Assembly (NCBI GenBank): GCA_022393335.1
Contig: JAJEKB010021185.1
Coordinates: 1,886,277-1,950,276, forward strand
Source: Macrotrachela quadricornifera
Lineage: Eukaryota > Rotifera > Eurotatoria > Philodinida > Philodinidae
Length of the DNA: 64,000 nt
Reading direction: 5' to 3'
The first letter of the stretch is position 1, and every line of letters begins with the position of its first letter. The position numbers were made by a program, and so were the translations under genes. A model generated the notes under the pieces. It saw nothing but the letters and a program-made list of their open reading frames with translations. It was not told the origin of the DNA and made no database searches. Below are positions 24,024-35,600 of the stretch, piece after piece.

Positions 24024-27000
24024 TTATTTAAATACTGCCAGAATCTTTCTTTTGAAATAAAAAATTACGACAACAATGAAGGATAATTGAAGTATGAATA
24101 CACTTACCATTATTTTCATAGTGCCACTGCCACTTGGTGTCGAGGGAGAATCACGTACAAGATTAACTCTGTTTAATCCTGATGCTATTATTGTGTACGA
24201 TCCAGCAGTGTACGAAGTAGAAGTTGTCGCAATTAGTGTATACTGTACATTAGCTTGAAGGGACATTATAAGTTTAAACTGGTTACTTCCACCACTATCG
24301 TCATCATATGCGATTAAATTATAATATGAATAACTTGGATAAAAAGTACCGGAATAGATATATCCATACGTATCAATTGAACTACTACTCATGAATACAT
24401 AATAACCAGTAACAGGAACAGTTACTAAATATTTCTCATAGTAATAATTTGAACTTGAACCATTAAAACGAGCAAATTTTTGACTGGTGCTTTTCCATGA
24501 TGATGAAACGGTTGTATTAATTACAAATAAATTAACTATTTACAAGAAAAAATTGATTAAATTAAAACTTGTTATAATTTTAATTATATGATAAATGAAT
24601 GTTTAAATGTTTTAATACTAAAATTTTTGCTAGCATTATTAAAATTTGATCATATTTAGAAAAATTATAATCGAATGAAGATGTCTATTTATCATTCAAA
24701 GTGAAGAATATAACTAACTCTAAACTGTGATCAGCTCACTTTTATTTTCACAAACAAAATCTTTTTGATTGGATATTTATAAAATATTATAAAATTTACT
24801 ATTATCCAATATCAGATCAGTTAAAGAATCTTGGTGAAAGTCTTTCCGAGTAAAAACTGTTTCTAAATCACATTCTACTACTTCATTAGCAACCAGACCA
24901 AAATAATCATTCAATAACTCTTATCTCTTTTATTGCTTTTTCAGAAAAGTGGTTCCTGCACTCTATATTAATGATGCGTTACCTAAATCTATATTTTATA
25001 TGAAAAACGTTACTTTTTTTAAAATTAAAACTAGTATTTATAATGAATATATTAACCTGTTGTTGTCGTTGGAATTGGCGGTAATGTGATACCACTTGAT
25101 AAACAATTGTATAATAATCTAACTTCTTGTATATCAGTTGTACTCATGTTATATCGTTGTCCAATAGTGACATTTGATTGAGTAGGTACAATTGTTGGAA
25201 GACCATTTGATGAAAAAGCATCTCTTTCATAATGCATAACTGATGCATAATCATAGGCAGTATTTAGTGTATCAACATATGTGGTATTATATTTGACAAA
25301 GTTACGTTCCATTCCTAAAATAAAACTTTATTTAATGATCATTTTCCAATTAATAGCCTTTATTACCCCATTGAATATTTGCATAATTAATAGTGACATA
25401 ATTATCGCGATCCGGTCGCGATTGTTCATGAAGAAAACCTGTACGTAGATGAAAAAAGTCAAATTATTTTTCAGATGTGTCAATGAGAAGTTTTAGTAAA
25501 GAATAAATGATTCCGCAAAGAAATTCTTTTCAAATTAATAAAATACTCTTTGATATTTAACAATAATAGAAAAACTTTTATTCGCAATGAACGAAGTTTT
25601 TTTTACTGTTTATTTAACCTAGCTTTAAAGATGAAAACAAAAAAATGAGAGTACATTCTATTCCATGATAGAATGGCTGCTCAAAAAACCTATATATGAA
25701 TTATTTCTTTGTTCGATTGATTCTATCATAATAGAAAAATAAAAACACGTCTAATTTTCACGTTCTATTAATCAAAGAAAGAAAAAAAATCATTAACAAT
25801 GAAAACGATTTTCTTTAATTGTGACAAATATGTTTTATTCATTTAAAACAAAAAGACTGTATCACTGTCAATCTTAAATGGAACAAGAAACTCAGTATAG
25901 ATTATATTATTTCTTTAAATTTGCTTTTAATCTTAGACATTGAATATTCAAAATCAGATAGAATTGAAAAAGAGTACCTAATGCATGCAATAGTTCATGC
26001 ATAATACGTGCTTCATCAATACATCCGGGATGTTGCAATGTTACTGTACGAGTCATTGTAACACCAGCATTTCGTCCGACCTGAAACGATACTGAAATAT
26101 GATGGTATTGTATAATTAATATATTTACATAAGATGAGCATCCTTGTCCATTAACAATCGTTATATAGTAAATATCAGATGCATTTTTCGGTCGAAATCG
26201 AATACATGCAACATTATTAATCGCTATTAACCGTTCCATTTTTTGCATTGTAGATATTATAAATGCTTCTTGTACAGATGCTAAAAGAAAATATTTTTAA
26301 CTCTATATAAGGATACTGTTGAATTTTGTAAGATAATCTTATATTATTATTTACTTTATAACTTAAAGCGGAATCACTGATATATCCCTTTTTCTTACAC
26401 ATTTATGATCAACGTTAAATATATAAGTAGCATAGATCGATGCAATCCGCTGAGTCCTTTGGTCGTACGAAAGACTTTTACAATTCAGATACCTGTTTTT
26501 CAATCACAGTTACTGATCTAAGGTAGTGTACTATTCTGTATGTCTTAATGAGATTCGCTATGACATCGCTATTGACTTTCATTTTTTATCTGTTTCTTTT
26601 TCTTCTCGACTCATTTTATCATCTCTCCTTATACTACTGATTTCTTAGTTTCAAGTTCGAAAACCCTCTATGATTCACCTCGAACAACTCAGTATTATCC
26701 ATTAATAATAGAGAATAAGAGATAGTGCAGAAAAGCCGTTATGTGAGTTACCAGTTTTTCGTTATGATAATGACAAAAGATAAGGTTGCTCGGAGTAAAT
26801 TATAGGAGGATCGTTGAAAAACGCTGAGCGACACGGACAATACTTTTTCTCAATCGTGCAATAATGGAGAAGATGATGATCGAAATAATGATTTCCCTTC
26901 TCTATCTCCTATATTGCAAGGAAACAACATTGAATAGTTCGCAGGCCCGAACGGACATTGCGTTTCGCCTGTACAATAACGGTTCTTCTTGTAAGTAAAC

Positions 27001-28012
27001 ACATAGATGCATAGCCATTTTCGAGATTAAGACTCTGACTATAGTCAAGGGAATTATAAGACAATTTTTTTTCTTAAAGAAATTTTTCTGATGAATATTT
27101 GTATCAATGAAGTTATTTGATCGTCACCTGATAGCCACCGTGTTAACGATACAACATATATTTCATAATTATTTCTGTTCATCAACTGACATTCTTTGTA
27201 TTCCTCAGCTAATTTTGATGTTAGTTTGAAACATTCTAATAAGCATTTTTAAACAGTGTTCTAAATGGAACTCGTCAGGATATTCTGGTCACTTTCCTAT
27301 TTTATCCAACTCAGAATGATGGGAAAAATACTTCTTAAAGAGAATTAAACAAAGAATTTGTCTATTAACTTTCTCGAATAAAGAAAATATTTACCGTATC
27401 CTGGTAAAATTTCATAAGGTACGATCCCGTTTGTCCAAGTTACTCCAGAACCACGAAGTGCCACACCACGCTTCATGTTGTTTAAAAAAGACAAAAATTG
27501 ATCTCGTTAATTAAATATATTCAAATAAACTTACGCCGTCGACCTTATCAGGAAAAAGCATATCACCTTCGACTAATTTGGCTAAAAAGACAAGAATATA
27601 TCGTTTTATGGAAATTTAAATTTTTTTTTTATGAAATACTGTATTTTCAAATCATCAATATTAGAATTAAGAAATTTAACGTTTTATCGAGACTAAACTA
27701 AATTTCAACCTAAATTTTCTCAAGATGCTCTCATAAACATTTTATATAGGTATAAACAGAAAAGATTAGAAGCTATTGTCAAAGCGATAGATTCAATATG
27801 AAATGGTTTACATTTAACAGCGACTTACCGTTTTGGTATGCTCTGTTTTGTATAAATTGTTCATTCTTAACAATAATAGACAAAATATTTTGTACAATTT
27901 TTTTAAATATCGGTGGAGAATGTGATATATTTACTTCTGATATTGGAACAGCATTGATTTGAGATTGAACAACGAAGCCAATGATAGTTATCAATAGAAT
28001 ACTTTTTACCAT
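24024..28012 (-). CDS. Astacin-family zinc metalloprotease, eight exons
   Basis: Exons on the complement: 27829-28012, 27535-27581, 27395-27470, 26129-26280, 25978-26080, 25367-25438, 25057-25314 and 24024-24535. Phases join throughout to 467 aa. Residues 1-21 are a signal peptide and a short propeptide follows. The catalytic domain starts near residue 78 (VTWTNGIVPYEI). The zinc motif HELLHALGFLHEQSRPDRD is at about 181-199, its first part in exon 5 and the GFLHEQ part in exon 6. The Met-turn SVMHY is at about residue 236. After a Thr/Pro linker, exon 8 encodes a Ser/Tyr/Asp-rich domain resembling bacterial PPC-type beta-sandwiches, then either a hydrophobic tail or, if a last intron is removed, a short hydrophilic end. 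This is a secreted or membrane-tethered endopeptidase with all catalytic residues present. Introns 3 (1.1 kb), 5 and 7 are unusually long. Confidence 0.85.
26281..27394 (-). other. Long intron 3 of the astacin gene
   Basis: 1,114 bp between GTAAAT and TTTTAG. It holds no transposon ends, nested gene or exon I could detect. It is long next to the 64-bp and 48-bp introns nearby. Confidence 0.5.
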
Positions 28013-28066
28013 TTTTATTTCTTAATTGCTTTTGAACACCTACAATTTATACAAATATTTTTAATT

Positions 28067-28078
28067 CTTTTTATATAT
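28067..28078 (-). promoter_or_regulatory. TATA box of the astacin gene
   Basis: The minus strand reads TATATAAAAAG about 55-65 bp upstream of the ATG at 28012, a suitable distance for a short 5' leader. Confidence 0.45.
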
Positions 28079-28417
28079 TTAACATATGCCGATCGAAAAG
28101 TATATCAGAATAAAGAGAATTTACCGTGATATCTATACATATTCTATCTAAAATCAACTTCACCTTATTTAACCAAAAATTGTGATAAACAAATTTTCAT
28201 ATAAATATACAGGTGTCTGCAAAAGAAGCCTGGAAATTTTTTTTAATACAGTCGTTTCTCTACTATTATAACTCACTGCAACAGTGATTTTTTGAGGGAT
28301 AAACCCTCGACAAATATACTACACGTTGCATATATAGAAGTGTAATTTCAATTTTCTCTTTTTGCAGCAGGGGCATACTATCTGCTTCCCTCATTCATCG
28401 TAAAACAAATATTTCAC

Positions 28418-28520
28418 TTAGTGGCGTAACTAGGGATGAGCTAGCTCGGGCGCTATTGCATTTTTTCAAAAATAATGAGACATTGTCCCGATACCCAAAG
28501 GTTTCTGGTTACGCCACTAA
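28418..28520. mobile_element. Short MITE with 13-bp perfect inverted ends
   Basis: TTAGTGGCGTAAC at the left is an exact inverted match to GTTACGCCACTAA at the right, with a 77-bp interior. The AGTGGCGTAAC-type end is common among animal MITEs. Target duplication is unclear, so the superfamily is left open. It is nested in the Tc1-like remnant. Confidence 0.7.
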
Positions 28521-28675
28521 TTCCAATGAGTACTATTTATTACAATATTGACAAATTAAGAGAAACAGATTCACTTTATGTTTCTATGCTTGAAGATTAT
28601 CGTCTTTCAGTTGACACACGTGAGTAATGAAAGAGAATAATTTAGCGTTACTTCTATATTCTTTCATTTTTAGAC

Positions 28676-28996
28676 CAATTTGGTTCAAATTGGCGTTTGC
28701 AGCAAGATAGTGACTCCAAAAACACGAGTAATATTTGTCAAAAATTTAACGACGAGAATGTACCACAGTTATTAAACTGTCTATTAAACAGTTCTGACGC
28801 AAATCCCGTCGAAAGTATCCGGTCGATCATGAAACACGACGTAGAAAAAGAAAACCTACAAATACTGATCAACTCGAATTATTTCTGACTGAAGAATTCA
28901 AAAATATTGATATTAATGTTGTGAAAAATTGTGTGATGTTAATGGAAAAACGATGTTTGTCTCTTATCGATGGTAAAGATGAACGACTTGTTTGAG
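28676..28996 (+). pseudogene. Tc1-like transposase C-terminal fragment
   Basis: The first frame (28697-28888) reads LQQDSDSKNTS, then VPQLLNC, then SSDANPVESIRSIMKHDVEK. This matches the QQD.D.KHTS ... SPDLNPIENIW pattern of Tc1-like DDE transposases. A frame change after the VEK codons moves to another frame with PTNTDQLELFLTEEF, which continues to a stop near 28996. The second catalytic Asp (QQD) and a third acidic position (the E of VES) are still recognisable. The N-terminal two-thirds is missing, so it is inactive. Confidence 0.75.
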
Positions 28997-29269
28997 GAAA
29001 TATTATATAATAAGAATGGCTAGTTCTATTGTAAATACTTCGGTATAATATTTAGAGAAGAAATTCAAAAACAAGACTGGTGAACTTTAACATTTTTTTC
29101 AGATGAGAAAGTCAAAAAAATTAAGATATCCACGAGAAATGTTTCTGGTGTGTTAAAGGAAACGAGATATTTGTCCATTATCTTTTTTATCAGTCAAACT
29201 TGTATAGAGGAATATATTTGTGAAAGAAGGTTTCCAATTTTTTTTGCAAATACTTGTAATAGTTGATTA

Positions 29270-29550
29270 GTTAATAATAAACTAGTTGGTGATCAATTAG
29301 TTCATGATTAATTGGTTAATACACTAATCATTAATCATTCATCTCATGATCAGATATCCATATTGAGTCTATAGTACCCCCTGATACGTATCCTGATTCT
29401 CTGGAAAGATAAATAAAGTGTTTTCCTCACTGTAAAAAGTTGAAATGAGCTAGAGTGTTTGCGATACCTTCTTTTATATTCCTACGCGTCAGTACGAACT
29501 ACAATGACTGTGTCGCAGTTACGTGCAACTGCGACGTAGTTGCTTAAAAC
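29270..29550 (+). repeat. Dispersed repeat, copy 1 (TTAATTA-rich plus conserved tail)
   Basis: The part from about 29400 (TAAATAAAGTGTTTTCCTCA, then CTGTAAAAAGTTGAAATGAG and CTAGAGT) through CGTCAGTACGAACTAC matches 54580-54690 at roughly 85 percent by eye. Both copies are preceded by 100-250 bp rich in TTAATTA and TTAGTTAATA. Shared order of an AT-rich leader and a conserved tail marks one interspersed family of unknown type. Confidence 0.7.
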
Positions 29551-29559
29551 GTTGGGACA

Positions 29560-30890
29560 TAGGAAAACAGTATAAATATTCTTTATAAAAAACTTGTATT
29601 GTTTCTTACCTTCTGTAGACTTGAATTTGTTCTGAAAGTAAAATTGTATTAGTAATTGTATTTATATATGCTTTCACTGAATGACTTTTGTTTTAAGCAA
29701 CTGTCTGTTTCTATGGTTTTCTTCCATAATGAAATACTTAAAAATATTTTCGCACTTTAGAAACAGAACAATTAAGTAACATAAAATATTGAATGACGTC
29801 AAAGAAAAATCCACCATGTAATTTAATGAAATTAACGACTTTTTTCCAACTCTTTTACCAACAAAGATTACTATGCTTCTTTTATTGTGAGTTTTTCTTT
29901 TATTTTAAAAAATACAATCCTTCTTCGCCTCTTCATTCATAATTTATTTCAAAATTAAAAAAGAATTACTATGACCTGCAATTTCGTATACCATGAAACG
30001 AATTTTGCCATGCTTGTAAATGAAACAAAATTATGCTTTTTCTGTCTACACTTCTGTTTTGAAAAGCGAACCAGTCAAAATTCCTTCTTTTTTCAAGTCT
30101 TTTCTCTTTTTTTTAAGTGTACATTTTGTACGTTTTTCCAGAGCAATTCATGTTTATTTAATATCGTAACATTAACCATGTAGACATATCTAATGAAAAA
30201 AAAACGACACAACACTCCTATCAACTGAAAAATGAACATTAAGATGCGGTAGCTTCCATAGCGAAACGATTGTGACCACTAAAATGCATTTTTTCAAAAA
30301 TGATCACTGAGAAAATGTCATTACAATGCATTCTGCTTTACGTTGAGGGTGGGAGGGTGAGACTGAGATTGCATAGAATGGTTCAATCAAAAGCTAGCAA
30401 AACGCGTTGCGATAGATAGTTACATAAATCTTATCAATTGCTAATGATTCAAAGAATGTTAATAAAACTCCCCTACTATGTAGATTATTGTCAAAAGATA
30501 AGGAAAACTTTCAATCAATAAAGAACATAATAAACTATGAATCAAAGGTTCGAAAACTTGTAATCATAGGTAGAAAGAGAAACTCTTTTAAATAGGGTGA
30601 GACTGTAGTTGGTAGAATATAAAAAAATATTATTTTGCTTAGGGTTACCCAACAGTAATGAAGGAGATACTTATTTTTCTTTTAAAAAATTTTAATTTTT
30701 ACGAACAGATAGAGCGTCTTTTCCTTTATTTTTTTATGCTGTTTGGTCACTATTCAACTAATATAAAAATACTAAAGTTTTCATAAGAACTAATTTTGTT
30801 AGAAACTAACTGGTACCATTATGATTACAATGAATATAGCATTAAAAAATTTGGGCACTTTTAGATTTCATTTTATTATCGCTTAATGCG
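29560..30890. other. Intergenic, no gene seen
   Basis: AT-rich, with homopolymer runs. The frame at 29971-30183 is Phe/Cys-rich and looks incidental. Confidence 0.3.
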
Positions 30891-30892
30891 TT

Positions 30893-31120
30893 CTATTGAA
30901 AAAACAAAATATACCACAAGATGCAGCGCGAAAAGCTCTCGCCTTTTTTGTTTACAAAATTGACGAAACGCTGGGTGTTCAAATTTCAAAGTTGTAAATG
31001 TGAGGTTGCTTTTTTTGGTGAAAAATAAATTCGTTTTTTATGTCTCATATTCTTATAATTGTTCTGTGTAAATGGTAGAGCTTTTCACGCTGCATCTTCT
31101 CACATATTTTGAGATTTTAA
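30893..31120. repeat. Small foldback related to the 44-kb element
   Basis: ATATACCACAAGATGCAGCG then CGAAAAGCTCT at 30911-30941 pairs with AGAGCTTTTCACGCTGCATC at 31078-31097. The same ATACCAYAAGATGCAGC...AAGCTCTAC core occurs three times inside the foldback at 44181-45158, so the two are related sequences. Confidence 0.65.
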
Positions 31121-31379
31121 TAAAATGTATTCAGGAATCAAAAACTGAAATACAAAGTTCTCCTACTTATGATGAGTCATTCATTAGCAGCTTGCATGCA
31201 CATCCATAAAAGCAATGATGATTCATAGTGAAGTATAAGACTTAGAAGTCTGAAACTTTTCCTATAATCCTAAATATGCCTAAGCCTTCTAACAAAATAC
31301 TTAAACTCAGACTGCGCCTTTTAGAAGGGCCGGGCCAAAATACTTTTGGAGTGCTCCTTGTAGCATAAAAGACGTGCAC

Positions 31380-31690
31380 AACTGTCCGTCTTTCTTCAGT
31401 CCCTCAATGGAATTGTCAAAGGTATCTACTGGATACCTTCAAGTGATTGACATCAATACCTAGAAACTGCCAGCAGAACTGTTACAGTTCCCTCAGTTCC
31501 TTGCACTTTTCTAAATCTCCGAGAAAATTTTAGTGAATAAATATATTCATAATATTCGGTACCTCAGTTCCTCAAAGGAACCATCATAGATACCTACTAG
31601 GTACCTTCAAGTGATTGACCACAATACCTGAGTACTCTCAGTGAAATTGTTCAAAATTCTATTTAAGTAGGTTACTTCAGCGAATGGTGT
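31380..31690 (+). repeat. Two-copy tandem repeat of about 165 bp
   Basis: Copy 1 at about 31408-31500 and copy 2 at about 31572-31660 share CTCAAWGGAA, then ATCTACTGGATACCTTCAAG in copy 1 versus ACCTACTAGGTACCTTCAAG in copy 2, then TGATTGACNNCAATACC. No coding content. Confidence 0.6.
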
Positions 31691-31699
31691 GTTCAATGA

Positions 31700-32640
31700 G
31701 TGTGATAGTATAGTTATATTAAAGTTTTCATATCATTCTATGAATCAAATGACTGTGTTGGAGCGCTGGTTATATGAACACGATGTCAGTTTCTGTCAAA
31801 GGAATTGTGCATCAGTCCTGTTCAGTTCCTCAAATTCTTTGATCGGTATTGTTCTTAGATCATTTCCTCTCGTAGGGATGTAGGAATCGAATAGTGTATA
31901 TGGATAGGGATTGAGGTTTGATTTGTTCATAGAAATTAAATGTTAGGTAATGATGGAGGAATTGTGAAGGGTTTGTATGTCAGTTTCCAGTTCTCATGGA
32001 AAATGATGTATTTTAGCTTAACTTGTAGATGACTGAAAGAATTCCTAATTCTCAGTTTTTGGATACTGTTGATTGGTGTACGACTTTATGAAGGTTTTAT
32101 TTGGATGGTGAAGCACTATGGTTATCTTCCAACCATTGAAGATAGTGATGCTGATAAAAAAATTGATCCCAAAATCTTACAAATAAAAGAGCATGATTCA
32201 TTAGATTTTTGATCGAATAAATGAAAGTTCCATACTAATAGTCCATTCAATTTAGTAATTCTATTATAATCCGATTCACGAACATTCAGTCTAGTGTAAT
32301 CGCGACTTAACTTGTAGCTAAACTTACGCTCTATCTAATCAAATGAACAAGATCCTAGTAAAGAAAACATCATAGTTCTCTTTTTAAATAACGGTATCCA
32401 ATACTTATATTCTGCTCAAAATAAGTTCTTCATAAATAATTACTTTTTATAGAATATCATAGTGACCTGGCACATTGTCGCCCATACTCTCAAAAAAGAC
32501 AAAAGAACATTTTTGGTTTCAAAACTCGGTCTATCTGTTGCTGGATGTTCCATACAAATCTATTGGCGAGTAATATAACTTCTTTTCATTAGTTCTACAC
32601 TTTTTGCGAGATCACGCAATTTGTTTTTTTCTTATCATGC
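31700..32640. other. Intergenic, no gene seen
   Basis: AT-rich; this is the 3' flank of the FN3-PARP gene. No motif supports a gene. Confidence 0.3.
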
Positions 32641-32653
32641 ATCAATTGGCGTA

Positions 32654-35600
32654 TTAGTTATAGTATATTAAATAACTTGCGTACACTTGTGCATCACGAT
32701 AAATAACGTAGATGGAAGAGCCATCAGTCGTCGAATGATATCCTTTAGGACATACGCGCATATTTGACTTTCCTTCAGTAGGCTTGCCAATTAGAACAGC
32801 ACATACAAACATCACACATTCTCCCGTTTTGCTATTAGGCTTGACATACTTGTGACTTTCCGTTGCTTTGCTAGAAAAGTAAACCCCATGACCATACCAT
32901 GTGCCTATCAAACAAACGTAATTCTAGACGTTTATGTATATGCAGCTTAAATGAAAAGGTTTTACCGTGTGCTCTACCAGCTCGACTACGATCGAAGCCA
33001 TGTTCTATGATCGATTTAAGAATTTTCTCGTCGTTCAAACATCCATGATAGAGAATACGTTGTGTATCTTCTCCAAGCGTCTCGTCTAAGTGTTTTTTCT
33101 CAATGATATATTGCCGATACCATCGCTCATTTTGAATTCGTTGAATTCGAACCACGTCACCGATGTTTGTTGCTGACATTGACGATTTAAAATCATACAA
33201 GATTGTTTGGTATTCTTCAGATGATGTAGACACGTTTATTCGCAATGGATATTTATAATTTTTAGCCTCCCAATATCTAGGTAATTCATCATTTCCTAAT
33301 TGACTTTCTGAGAAATATTCTTTTAGTTTTAGGTATTGATGAAATGTATCGTATACGATTTGTTTCTTTCGTTCTATGATGAATGAAACATGTTTCTTAG
33401 TCGACATATCCTGTCGAAGTTGGTTGTGAGCTTCCGATATCATTGCTTCTGCCACTAACTTCACATCGCAGTTGAAACGACCACAACCTATGTGAACATG
33501 AAAATCGCTGTTTCTTCATAATAGGGCGAGAGTTCTTAGTTTTTATACAACAAAAAACAAAAGCGTTGAATTACCGATTGCAGGAAATGCCAATGTATTA
33601 CAACCGACTTGTGCTGCTTGTTGCATGGCCGTAGAAACAAATCGCCGAACTGACTCTTGCATCTGATACTCAGTTGTTTGATCCGGTGTCCACGGATTGA
33701 AAATAACTTTTTTGCATGGTAAGTGACCTGCTGATCTTGTTATGCAGCGATCCTTAACAATACCTTTCGTGGGTAGACCGGACGCATTTAATATCGCTTC
33801 CATCAACTCATCGGATGTCGAGCAGACAACAACGGCATTGACCTAGATTAATACTTATTTACTATGCCGGACTAGTATGTAAAAGCAAAAGAATGAATTT
33901 GTATACGAACCTTTTCACTCACTAGATCACCGAATCTGACATCTAGGGCGCATAGAAGTTTCTGTTGCGGTCTAGGATGCAGCACAATTTCCGTGACAAG
34001 AATGGATGATGGTAAGCTTTCACTAGTGTCATCAAAAGCATAAATGATATAAGTATATTGTATGTCAGGAAGGACATTTTTCGTGTCGATAAACTTGGTA
34101 GCTGACATGTTATGAACATATCCGATCGTTCTGAAATCGTTGAGATCATCCTTTCGTTCGATTCGATAACCTAGCGCAGATGAAACATTGGTCCATTCGA
34201 GTAGAATGATACTTTGGTCATGTAAGACTATAGCACATAAATTAGTCGGAGAGAGTAATGCCGCCCTTCCACACACAGGCTTCGAGCATGAACTCACACC
34301 AGCACTATCTATTAATGCGATCATATACCAGTAGTCAACGCCATTTTGTAGACCAGAATCGATATAAGAGCTAGTTGTTGGATCAGTAATTGTTGCTACA
34401 TGAAAACAATTAATAACCAATTATCAACAGTATCTCATAAACTACTAATACAGTCGGAAAATGCGAGAAAAATTCCATTTCTCATACAGTCAAAAATCGA
34501 TTCCCTCTAGACTAGTTCTAGCTCTAACTCTGGCATATTCAGTTTTAAATCGATCGATTAAGTATTACGAATTGCGCTTTAGCTGAAACTCTATAGAAAC
34601 AAGAAACTCCGATGCATTTACCGGCAACAGATTCTATTGTAATATTGTCGGTTTGTGCTCGATAAATGCAATAACCGTTGCAATCTGGCACGGATGTCCA
34701 ATTGAGAAGAATTGTACCACTAATATCGTTTGATGTAATAGCTGTCAAGTTTTCCGGTGGTGGAGCACGAGGACAAATCGAAACTTCACTTGAGAAATCA
34801 CTTTCGCCGATTTGATCAAGAGAAGCAAGCGTATAATAATAGGTAATACCAAATGTGAAACAATGATCTTCGATTCTTGTAATCGATGGTTGATTCACTC
34901 TTTTGATAACTAATAGCTCGTCGTTGGGGTAGTCACTCGTCCGTTTAACAATGTAACCTTCAACTTTAATCAATGGCTCCCACTGCAATACAATAAAGTT
35001 ATCCTGTTGACATTCGAAAGATACTACAATATTTCTAGGCGGTGGAGCACGAGGAAGGATGGAAACTGGTGTTGATTGACCACTTTCACCTGCTTTATCG
35101 GATGAGAGAATAATATAATGATATGTGATACCGAAGAGAAACGTATTATCGGTTATTTTTGTTGCCGAAGGTGAGTTCAGCGTTGTCATAGTCGAATATC
35201 TACCAAAAGAAGAGTTTTCTGCGCGTTGAACAATGTAACATTCACAATTCTTTATTGGTTTCCAGCTCAAATTAATGGGACTGTCTATCTGTCCATCAAA
35301 TGAGACAGCCAATCCTTTGACGGCCGGAACTCGAGGACAAACAGAAACAGCTGTTGATCGAGCACTTTCACCTAATCGATCAAGCGAGACAACTGTGTAA
35401 AAATATGTATCACCAAATGTAAAGGAAGTGTCTGCGGTTTCTACGATGGAAGCAGAATTCAATTTTTTGATAGTGGAAAACTCTTCACTTCGTCTGCTCG
35501 TCGAGCGATGAACGATATACCCTTCGCAGTTCATTACGGGTTCCCATTGAATATTGATAGCAGTACAATTCTCCTGGTTATAGGAAACAGTAAGATCTTT

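Larger units (their letters stand above)
28210..29256 (+). mobile_element. Tc1/mariner-like element remnant
   Basis: It is flanked by TA (28208-28209 and 29257-29258). The ends are degenerate inverted repeats: CAGGTGTCTGCAAAAG on the left and CAAGTATTTGCAAAAA read inward on the right. Length is 1,047 bp. It encodes only the C-terminal part of a transposase (separate entry) and contains a nested 103-bp element at 28418-28520. Confidence 0.62.
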
